Assembly (NCBI GenBank): GCA_003567055.1
Contig: PXAW01000183.1
Span: 1 to 12,955 of the forward strand
From: Hyphomicrobiales bacterium
GTDB taxonomy: Bacteria > Pseudomonadota > Alphaproteobacteria > Rhizobiales > Beijerinckiaceae
DNA length: 12,955 nucleotides
Reading direction: 5' to 3'
A program made the position numbers and the translations under genes. Shown piece after piece: positions 1 through 5,723 of this stretch. The notes beneath the pieces are model-generated. The model saw only the letters and a program-made list of their open reading frames with translations, made no database searches and had not been told where the DNA came from. Position 1 is the stretch's first letter; the number at the start of each line of letters is the position of its first letter.

Positions 1-16
1 TGCCGCGCCTGCGGCA
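1..16. other. Perfect hairpin just upstream of the tRNA
   Basis: TGCCGC (1-6) and GCGGCA (11-16) form a perfect 6-bp stem around a 4-base loop, ending one base before the tRNA acceptor stem. It could be the tail of an upstream gene's terminator or a processing signal for the tRNA transcript. No T-run follows and the window starts here, so the role cannot be decided. Confidence 0.35.
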
Positions 17-17
17 A

Positions 18-94
18 GCGCCCGTAGCTCAGCTGGATAGAGCACCAGACTACGAATCTGGGGGTCAGAGGTTCGAATCCTTTCGGGCGCGCCA
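18..94 (+). tRNA. tRNA-Arg, anticodon ACG
   Basis: The 77-base sequence folds into a full cloverleaf. The acceptor stem GCGCCCG (18-24) pairs with CGGGCGC (84-90), followed by discriminator G and an encoded CCA (92-94). The anticodon stem CCAGA/TCTGG (45-49 and 57-61) encloses the loop CTACGAA, giving anticodon ACG at 52-54. The T-arm carries GGTTCGAATCC. An ACG anticodon means tRNA-Arg, whose A34 is normally deaminated to inosine by TadA so that it reads CGU, CGC and CGA. A run of five T follows the CCA directly (95-99). I see no repeat of the tRNA 3' end further down the window, so there is no sign of an integrated element using it as an attachment site here. Confidence 0.97.
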
Positions 95-240
95 TTTTTC
101 CCTCGTCGTAAAAGCACTTAAATTTCAATGGCTTAGCTGGCGGGATTTCGGTGCGCGTGCCCTACGGAAATCCGAATGTGTGCCCCACCTCCGTGGCCGC
201 TTCATCGGTTGGACGCTGATCTCCAAGCGGCTATGGTCAA

Positions 241-618
241 GTGGCGCTGATGAGCTCCGCCTTTTCGGATGGCGGGCTGGACACGGTATTCATCTGCGAG
301 ACGGATTCCGGCATGCCGGTGGGATATCTCTGTGCAACACGCGGCGCTTACCAGAGGCTGCGAGCGGCGATCAGGATTTCAATGGGTGTGCTGCGCAGCC
401 ACATGGGCAGTGGCGTGGGGCTTGCCTTGCTCTCGGCCTGTGAGAGCTGGGCCGCAGGTGCCGATATCCGTCGGATCGAACTGATCGTGATGACTTCGAA
501 TACGCCGGCCATCGCGCTCTATCGCCGCACCGGGTACGAGATCGAGGGAACGCGCCGGGCATCGATACGGATCGACGGCGTCGATCACGATCAGTTTTTG
601 ATGGCAAAGCTTCTCTGA
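241..618 (+). CDS. GNAT-family N-acetyltransferase, probably 5'-disrupted
   Basis: The encoded 125 residues hold the acetyl-CoA binding core of a GNAT acetyltransferase. The pyrophosphate-binding loop reads RSHMGSGVGLALL (about residues 52-64). The later segment SNTPAIALYRRTGYEIEGTRR is the usual beta5 to beta6 signature, and the end DGVDHDQFLMAKLL is typical. The family is normally about 150-180 residues, so the N-terminal strand and helix are missing. A GTG at 241 or ATG at 250 can start this frame, but neither has a convincing ribosome binding site, and the frame is closed by TGA at 217. In the neighbouring frame an ATG at 176 opens a peptide ending LDADLQAAM before a stop at 248. That would join naturally to ALMSSAF here, so the gene looks frameshifted (span about 176-618). 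The substrate cannot be predicted. It stands alone, separated by about 400 bases from the operon. Confidence 0.6.
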   Translation: MALMSSAFSDGGLDTVFICETDSGMPVGYLCATRGAYQRLRAAIRISMGVLRSHMGSGVGLALLSACESWAAGADIRRIELIVMTSNTPAIALYRRTGYEIEGTRRASIRIDGVDHDQFLMAKLL

Positions 619-808
619 TTGCCAGCCAACCCTTTCTCTGAAGAGTGGCTTTCCGCTTCGGTCTTCTCCTGAGCTCGGGCTGGAAGCGCCAGGGCGAACG
701 GTCTGGTTGCGGCGCGATCAGGCCGACGGGGCGTCCGGCTGCGCCGCCCCAGTGTGCCTCAACGGAAGTCATGAAGACCGCCTGAGGCATGCGGCCATTC
801 TGCCCATA

Positions 809-919
809 CTGCATTGCAGATAATCGTTTCGAGCGATTGTAATACGCTGCATTGCAGCGATTTTGACTGTATGTCTCTTGTATTCGGCCATTCTTTTTGG
901 ATGTTCTGTCGCTGCAGCG
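809..919. promoter_or_regulatory. Cluster of three related palindromes
   Basis: Three perfect palindromes share the CTGCA/TGCAG core: CTGCATTGCAG at 809-819, CGCTGCATTGCAGCG at 845-859 and CGCTGCAGCG at 910-919. Between the first two lies an imperfect inverted repeat with arms AATCG and CGATT (822-838). The first two centres are 38 bases apart. Repeated symmetric sites upstream of a promoter are typical of operators for dimeric regulators, but which protein binds is not known. They might also be hairpins in an upstream transcript. Confidence 0.4.
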
Positions 920-965
920 CAATATATCACCCTGTCATGCCGCTTGTATTCACTGTGATGCGCAA

Positions 966-994
966 TTGACCGCGACTGAAGTTGTAAGGTTAAT
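966..994 (+). promoter_or_regulatory. Sigma70-like promoter of the catabolic operon
   Basis: A -35 box TTGACC (966-971, five of six consensus bases) is separated by exactly 17 bases from GTTAAT (989-994, four of six in the -10 consensus). Predicted transcription start is near 1001, about 30 bases ahead of the tctC start codon. It is the best-placed promoter-like pair in this gap. A perfect TTGACA at 994-999 has no -10 partner at a proper distance. Confidence 0.5.
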
Positions 995-997
995 TGA

Positions 998-1012
998 CAT
1001 GTTGGCAACATG
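998..1012. promoter_or_regulatory. Candidate operator over the transcription start
   Basis: CATGTTGGCAACATG is a perfect inverted repeat with 7-base arms and a single central base. It lies 3 bases after the predicted -10 box, so it covers the predicted start of transcription, the classical place for a repressor to act. The GntR/FCD regulator encoded at 7252-7974 is the obvious candidate binder, though the site does not match the TNGTNNNACNA pattern common for that family. Confidence 0.45.
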
Positions 1013-1032
1013 ATCCGGGGAGGAAAAACGCC

Positions 1033-2013
1033 ATGAAATTTTTCGAGGCTCGCACAGGCACCATCGGCATAATGGCCGCATCGGCACTGGCAATCACGCT
1101 TTCGACCGCACCGGCTGCGGCAGATTGGCAGCCCGAACGCACGGTGGAATTCATCGCGATGTACGGCCCCGGGGGCGGCCATGACATCATGATGCGCACC
1201 ACCTCTCAGATGCTCGCCGAGGAAGGAATCACCTCCGCGAATATCCAGGTCCGCAACCTGCCGGGCGGCAGTGGCGCACGGGCCATGGAATACCTGCATC
1301 AGCAGGATGGTGACGGCCATTACCTGTCGGCTGCGACAGCGACCTTCATCACGACGCCGATGCGTGGCGGGACCGATGTCCAGCCCTCGGATTTCACGCC
1401 GATCGCGCTTCTCGCGCAGGATCCCGCCGTCATCCTCGTCAACGTCAACAGCGATATGGAGACGATCGAGGACGTCATCGCCACCGCCTCCGAAAGGATG
1501 CTCAATTTCGGCGGCACCGGTGTCGGCGGACAGGGCCATCTCGTCGCCCTGCAGCTCGGCTCGGAGGCCGGGGTCGAGTTCAACTACATCCCCTATGACG
1601 GCGATGGTGACCTGTCGGCCGCCCTCATGGGCAATCAGCTCGACATCATCTCGGCGAATTTCAACACCGCATTCGACTTCATTCAGGCCGGTGAGTTCCG
1701 CGCCGTGGCGATCAGCGCCTTCGAGGGTATGGAAGATCTGGGCGATGTGCCCACGCTGCTCGATGCCGGCTACGATGTCGTCGTGACCCTGCCGCGCGCG
1801 GTGATCGGCCCGCCGAACATGCCCGACGCGGCCCGCGATTACTGGATCAACGCCTTCCAGTCGCTGACGGCGACCGATCGCTGGCAGGAAGAGTATATCG
1901 ATCGCTACAACGTCCAGCGTGGCGATCTCTTCGGCGACGATTTCGCCGCGTTCATCGCGGAAAACGAGGTGTTCTATCGGGAAACCCTGACCGAAGCCGG
2001 ACTGCTCGACTGA
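1033..2013 (+). CDS. tctC: TTT transporter periplasmic substrate-binding protein (TctC/Bug family)
   Basis: The product is a 326-residue periplasmic solute receptor of the Bug/TctC family. It delivers a carboxylate to the TctA/TctB membrane proteins encoded downstream. A Sec signal peptide is clear: a short basic start, a hydrophobic stretch around residues 11-24 and the cleavage site STAPAAA before DWQPE at about residue 31. The family ligand loop follows (YGPGGGHDIMMR, about residues 44-55), then the conserved NLPGGSGA segment and the YDGDGD region typical of beta-alpha-beta Bug proteins. ATG 1033 is preferred because GGGGAGGA lies at 1017-1024; an upstream TTG at 994 would sit inside the promoter. 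Length is normal for the family. These receptors bind di- and tricarboxylates, hydroxy acids and aromatic acids; the ligand is not readable from sequence. It is first in the operon, and a strong hairpin follows its stop codon. Confidence 0.93.
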   Translation: MKFFEARTGTIGIMAASALAITLSTAPAAADWQPERTVEFIAMYGPGGGHDIMMRTTSQMLAEEGITSANIQVRNLPGGSGARAMEYLHQQDGDGHYLSAATATFITTPMRGGTDVQPSDFTPIALLAQDPAVILVNVNSDMETIEDVIATASERMLNFGGTGVGGQGHLVALQLGSEAGVEFNYIPYDGDGDLSAALMGNQLDIISANFNTAFDFIQAGEFRAVAISAFEGMEDLGDVPTLLDAGYDVVVTLPRAVIGPPNMPDAARDYWINAFQSLTATDRWQEEYIDRYNVQRGDLFGDDFAAFIAENEVFYRETLTEAGLLD

Positions 2014-2025
2014 TACCCGCCGATC

Positions 2026-2054
2026 CCGGGCGGGAGGAAACATCTCCCGCCCGG
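2026..2054 (+). terminator. Intercistronic hairpin after tctC (attenuator or mRNA stabiliser)
   Basis: A perfect 11-bp stem, CCGGGCGGGAG (2026-2036) with CTCCCGCCCGG (2044-2054), encloses the 7-base loop GAAACAT. It starts 12 bases after the tctC stop. No U-tract follows, so it is unlikely to be a full intrinsic terminator. Hairpins placed after binding-protein genes often protect the upstream mRNA or reduce read-through, which would give more receptor than permease or enzyme. Confidence 0.55.
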
Positions 2055-2091
2055 TGACAGGCGCCGTCCTTCTCAGAACCGGGATGTGATC

Positions 2092-3024
2092 ATGGCCGTT
2101 TCCGAAATTTCCGCCGGCGCAGCCGCAGCGGGCTGGCGTTCGCTGCTCTACGTGCCGACCAATGTCGACAAGTTCGTCGACAAGGCCCCGACTTCCGGCG
2201 CCGACGGAATCATCCTCGATCTCGAAGACAGCGTGGCGCCGTCGGCGAAGGCGCAGGCGCGTGAGATCCTGCCGGACAGGATCGCCGCGCTGGCCGGCGC
2301 GCCGCCGGACATTCTCGTGCGCATCAACGCGCCGTGGCGCCTTGCGATCCGCGATCTCGAAGCTGCGGTGCGCAGCGGTGTCAGTGCGATCGTCTGCCCC
2401 AAGATCAAATCCCCCGATCACATCCGGGCGATTGCCGAGATCGTCACTGAACTCGAATACGAGCAGGACCTCGCCCCCGGCCGGATCGGCCTCGTCGCGC
2501 TGGTCGAGACGGCACAGGCCTTCTTTCGCATCGACGAGATCGCACAGGCCGAGCCGCGCCTCGTCGGCGTCAATCTCGGCACCGAGGATCTCGCGGCGGA
2601 ACTCGGCGTCGATCCGGCGGACGAAGGCTCCGGCATGCTGCAGGCCAAGCTCACCACTGTCATGGCGAACCGTGCCGCCGGCCTGCGACCGATGGGCCTC
2701 GCCGCATCCATGGCCAATTTCCGCGATCTCGACGGCCTTGCGGAAATCGCGGCCCGATCGCGGCGGATGGGATTCGTCGGAGCGACCTGCATTCATCCCG
2801 CACAGATCCCCGTGCTCAACCGGGCCTTCTCGCCCACGGAGGCGGAAACAGCGTGGGCTCACCGGGCAAGGCAGGCTTTCGAAGCCGCAATCGGCTCGGG
2901 CTCGGCTTCCGTGGCGCTCGACGGTGCAATGATCGACACGCCCGTCTATGAGCGCGCCCTGCGCATCCTGGCGCAGGCCGAGCGGGCGCCGAAGGCTGAT
3001 CAGAAGGAAGGAAGACCCGTATGA
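2092..3024 (+). CDS. CitE-like beta-hydroxyacyl-CoA lyase (HpcH/HpaI aldolase family)
   Basis: This 310-residue protein belongs to the citrate lyase beta/malyl-CoA lyase family, TIM-barrel enzymes that cleave or form (beta-hydroxy)acyl-CoA such as malyl-CoA or citramalyl-CoA with Mg2+. Family landmarks are in order: RSLLYVP (16-22), DGIILDLEDSV (38-48), VRIN with Arg77, VALVET with Glu139, GTEDLAAELG with Asp166, and CIHPAQI (233-239). Glu139 and Asp166 correspond to the metal ligands of malyl-CoA lyases and Arg77 to the substrate arginine, so the site looks intact. Length is normal. The start may be ATG 2092 or GTG 2086 in the same frame; no strong ribosome site decides it. Its stop overlaps the next start as ATGA, implying translational coupling to the acyl-CoA synthetase. 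It probably cleaves the CoA thioester made by this operon, giving acetyl- or propionyl-CoA plus a 2-oxoacid; the exact substrate is unknown. Confidence 0.88.
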   Translation: MAVSEISAGAAAAGWRSLLYVPTNVDKFVDKAPTSGADGIILDLEDSVAPSAKAQAREILPDRIAALAGAPPDILVRINAPWRLAIRDLEAAVRSGVSAIVCPKIKSPDHIRAIAEIVTELEYEQDLAPGRIGLVALVETAQAFFRIDEIAQAEPRLVGVNLGTEDLAAELGVDPADEGSGMLQAKLTTVMANRAAGLRPMGLAASMANFRDLDGLAEIAARSRRMGFVGATCIHPAQIPVLNRAFSPTEAETAWAHRARQAFEAAIGSGSASVALDGAMIDTPVYERALRILAQAERAPKADQKEGRPV

Positions 3025-5225
3025 CGGCTTCGTCGCAAGCAGGAACAGGGACAGGCCCCGCCGCAGCGCTCGATCCGGCGGCGATGCGCAAAGCATTGCG
3101 TCCGCTCTTCTCGCCCCGCTCGATTGCCGTGATCGGCGCGACCGAGCGGCTGCAATATGGTGGCCGGCTGGTGGTCAACCTGCAGAAGATGGGATTTCGC
3201 GGGGCGCTGTATCCGGTCAACCCGTCGCGCGACAGCGTCCACGGCCTGACCTGCTACCCGGATATCGAGGCGATCCCGCATGCGGTGGATCTCGCCGCGA
3301 TCGTCATCCCGGCAGCGCGGGTGCCGGAAACGGTCCGGGCCTGCGGTCGCAAGGGCGTGGGTGGCGTCGTCATCATCTCCGCCGGTTTTGCGGAACTCGG
3401 TGAGTCCGGCACTTCGCTGGAACAAGAACTGGAACAGGCATGCCGGGCCTATCCGGACATGCGCGTGATCGGCCCGAATTGTCTGGGTCTGGCGAATGTC
3501 GCAGACGATATCTGGACCTGCGCGCCGAGCAGCGTCACGCCGGGCATGCTGCGTCCGGGTGGCGTCGCGCTCGCATCACAAAGCGGAGCGATCGCATTCG
3601 GGCCGGCAATCGCGAAATGCCGCGAGCGCGGCATCGGCATGCAGGCCATCGCATCGACGGGCAATGAAGTCGATGTCCAGATCGCAGACCTCGTCGCAGC
3701 CTATGCGGACGATCCGGAAATCCGCGCCATCATGCTCGTGCTCGAAACCGTGCGCGACGGCGCGCGCTTCAAGGCGGCCGTCGATGCCGCGCATGCACGG
3801 GGCAAACGGATCGTCGCCCTCAAGCTCGGGCGCTCCGAAGTCGGCGCGAAGGCGGCCTCCCTGCATACTGCGGCTCTGACCGGCGATGATGACGTCTATG
3901 ACGCCTTCTTCCGCCAGGCCGGGATCGTGCGCGCGGCCGATTTCGACGAATTGTGCGAGATCGCCGGCTTCTTCGCGCTGACAGGCGATCGGCCCGCCGA
4001 TCAGGCGAGGGCCCCGGGAGCCGCCGACGGTGTCGGCGTGGTATCGCATTCCGGTGGTGCGGCGGGGCTGGGCGCTGATCTGATCGCCCATGCAGGCGCC
4101 ACGATTCCCGATTTCGCGCCGCAGACACGCGAGACGATCGCAAACCTGCTCGGCGGGCGCGGCTCGTCCCACAACCCGGCGGACATTACCGGCTTCATGC
4201 ATGGCGAGCACATGCCCGCAATCATGCGGGCCGTCGCAGGCGATCCCGCCGTCGGAGCGGTATCGGCGCTGACGCATGGCAGCGCCGAATTCGCCGATCG
4301 CCTCGTCACGGTGGCCGGAGAGCTCGGTTGTCCGTTTTCGGTGACCTGGACCGGACGCATCAATGATGAAGGCGTGGCGCGCCTCGCCGATGGCGGCGTG
4401 CCTGTCTTCACCTCGCCGCGCATCGCCGCGATCGCCTATGCCGCCCTCGCGCGCGGCGGGCCGCGCCGGCTCGCCGGCATGGGGAGCGAGACGGGTGACG
4501 AGACGGCTCCCGGTGAGGCGAGCGGCGTCCTGCGCGCCCTGGCCCGGACGGCCTCCGCCGGTGTGCTCGACGAACATGCCAGCAAGCAGGTCATCGCCGC
4601 AGCCGGTATCACGGCCACGCGCGAGCAGGCCTGCACCACGCGTGAGCAAGCAATCGATGCCGCCCGCGTGATCGGGTTTCCGGTCGCGGCAAAGCTGCTC
4701 GTGCCCGGCCTTGCCCACAAGACCGAGATCGGCGGCGTGAAGCTCGGCCTCGCGGATGAGGACGCCCTCGGGCGCGCCTGCGACGACCTGCTCGGGCAGG
4801 CGAGAGCGGCGCAGCTTACCGATGCGCGCATCCTCGTGCAGGAAATGGTTTCGCCGTTGATCGAGGTGATCGTGGGCATGTCGCGCGATCCGGTCTTCGG
4901 CCCGGTCCTGATGCTCGGGCTCGGCGGTGTCGATGCGGAGGCGCTGCGGCTGGTCACCTGGCGCGTCGCGCCGTTCGACCGGGATACTGCGCATGAGATG
5001 ATTGCGGAAGTGCCGGCACTCATGCGCCTGGCATCGGGTTTTCGCGGGCGCCCGCAGGCGGATCTTGATGCGCTCGCCTTTGCGCTCGCGCGCCTTTCGC
5101 AGCTTGCTTTCGCCGAATCCGCACTGATCGCCGGGATCGATCTCAACCCGATCGCCCTGCGGCCCGCCGGTGAGGGCATCTGCATTCTCGATGCGTCGAT
5201 CGCCGTCGACGAACCCGGACAATAG
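3021..5225 (+). CDS. Acyl-CoA synthetase, ADP-forming (fused acetate--CoA ligase type)
   Basis: The 734 residues join the alpha and beta parts of an NDP-forming acyl-CoA synthetase: acid + ATP + CoA gives acyl-CoA + ADP + phosphate. Residues about 30-130 form a CoA-binding Rossmann domain (SIAVIGA; YPVNP). Residues 150-310 are succinyl-CoA-synthetase-like (GPNCLG; LASQSGA). Residues 330-470 are a second such domain, and 510-730 an ATP-grasp domain. His282 in KAASLHTAALTG sits where the phosphohistidine is expected, although the usual motif is SHTGAL. His566 in HKTEIGGVKLG matches the second conserved histidine of the beta part. GLGGVDAEAL and the ending IAGIDLNPIAL are ATP-grasp landmarks. 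ATG 3021 overlaps the lyase stop (ATGA) and AAGGAAGGA lies at 3004-3012. Coupling to a CitE-like lyase suggests activation of a dicarboxylic or hydroxy acid, but the acid is not determined by sequence. Confidence 0.88.
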   Translation: MTASSQAGTGTGPAAALDPAAMRKALRPLFSPRSIAVIGATERLQYGGRLVVNLQKMGFRGALYPVNPSRDSVHGLTCYPDIEAIPHAVDLAAIVIPAARVPETVRACGRKGVGGVVIISAGFAELGESGTSLEQELEQACRAYPDMRVIGPNCLGLANVADDIWTCAPSSVTPGMLRPGGVALASQSGAIAFGPAIAKCRERGIGMQAIASTGNEVDVQIADLVAAYADDPEIRAIMLVLETVRDGARFKAAVDAAHARGKRIVALKLGRSEVGAKAASLHTAALTGDDDVYDAFFRQAGIVRAADFDELCEIAGFFALTGDRPADQARAPGAADGVGVVSHSGGAAGLGADLIAHAGATIPDFAPQTRETIANLLGGRGSSHNPADITGFMHGEHMPAIMRAVAGDPAVGAVSALTHGSAEFADRLVTVAGELGCPFSVTWTGRINDEGVARLADGGVPVFTSPRIAAIAYAALARGGPRRLAGMGSETGDETAPGEASGVLRALARTASAGVLDEHASKQVIAAAGITATREQACTTREQAIDAARVIGFPVAAKLLVPGLAHKTEIGGVKLGLADEDALGRACDDLLGQARAAQLTDARILVQEMVSPLIEVIVGMSRDPVFGPVLMLGLGGVDAEALRLVTWRVAPFDRDTAHEMIAEVPALMRLASGFRGRPQADLDALAFALARLSQLAFAESALIAGIDLNPIALRPAGEGICILDASIAVDEPGQ

Positions 5226-5234
5226 GGCGCGCCC

Positions 5235-5687
5235 ATGAATACGAGAGCCACGACCTTCGGATTCCTCGCCTTCCTGATCGCGCTCGGGCTCACCTTCCTG
5301 ATCTGGAGCCTGCAATACGATTACTGGGCCTCGTTCGGCCCCGGGGCCGGTTTCCTGCCGCGCTGGCTCGCCGGCGGGTATCTGATTTCGTGCCTGGCGC
5401 TTCTCGTCAACGAGCTGCGCGGCGGCCCGCGGGTGGAGTTCGACGGTCACGGCGTGAGGCGGATTGCCGTGACGATCGGGCTGATGGCGGCTGCGACGCT
5501 GGCAACGCCCGTGATCGGGCTGATCCCCTCTCTCGCGCTGTTGATGTTTCTGGTCGCCGCCTTCGTCGAAAAGAACGGCGTTCTGGTCAGTATCGGCGTC
5601 AGTATCGGTGTCTCGATCTTCATCTTCGCGGTCTTCGGGCTCTGGCTGGGTGTCCAGTTCCCCGAGATGTACTTCTTCAGAAACTGA
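5235..5687 (+). CDS. tctB: TTT transporter small membrane subunit TctB
   Basis: This 150-residue membrane protein is the small subunit of the tripartite tricarboxylate transporter. Four to five hydrophobic segments are visible: about residues 7-24, 40-57, 74-90, 92-108 and 118-140. The motif GPGAGFLPRWLA (about 36-47) is the family hallmark. TctB is poorly conserved apart from this motif; it associates with TctA in the inner membrane and is needed for transport. The gene starts 9 bases after the ligase stop with only a weak ribosome site, so it may depend on coupling with upstream translation. It is followed after 36 bases by tctA. Confidence 0.88.
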   Translation: MNTRATTFGFLAFLIALGLTFLIWSLQYDYWASFGPGAGFLPRWLAGGYLISCLALLVNELRGGPRVEFDGHGVRRIAVTIGLMAAATLATPVIGLIPSLALLMFLVAAFVEKNGVLVSIGVSIGVSIFIFAVFGLWLGVQFPEMYFFRN

Positions 5688-5723
5688 ATAACGCAACGAA
5701 CAAGCAGGAAGAGGAAGCAGCAC

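Larger units (their letters stand above)
619..1032. other. Gene-free regulatory region upstream of the operon
   Basis: I see no convincing gene on either strand in these roughly 410 bases. The first half is GC-rich and contains an imperfect GC hairpin (GGGGCG 728-733 with CGCCCC 745-750) without a T-run. From about 790 composition becomes clearly more AT-rich than the surrounding coding DNA. This part carries several perfect palindromes, repeated 9-mers (GGCCATTCT at 793 and 886; CTTGTATTC at 877 and 943), the direct repeat AATTGAC (964 and 992) and a sigma70-like promoter. It reads as the control region of the catabolic operon that starts at 1033. Confidence 0.6.

Noticed and set aside
18..94. 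tRNA-Arg as an integration site for a mobile element
   Set aside because: No repeat of the tRNA 3' end and no integrase or transposase gene is visible in the window.
728..750. GC hairpin as a terminator for the acetyltransferase
   Set aside because: Only a 6-bp stem with an 11-base loop, over 100 bases from the stop codon and without a T-run.
371..922. Minus-strand open frame across the acetyltransferase and the upstream region
   Set aside because: No recognisable domain, Arg-rich product, overlaps the GNAT core and the palindromes of the control region.
994..1032. Longer tctC start at TTG 994
   Set aside because: It would place the start inside the -10 box and palindrome and spoil the signal peptide; ATG 1033 has a good ribosome site.
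769..3096. Very long open frame on the minus strand opposite tctC and the lyase
   Set aside because: It is the antisense shadow of high-GC coding DNA: its product is rich in Arg, Asp, Gly and His with no recognisable domain, while both + strand genes carry full family motifs.
3576..5723. Long minus-strand open frame opposite the CoA ligase and tctB
   Set aside because: Same shadow effect of third-position G/C bias; low-complexity charged product and no fitting start context.
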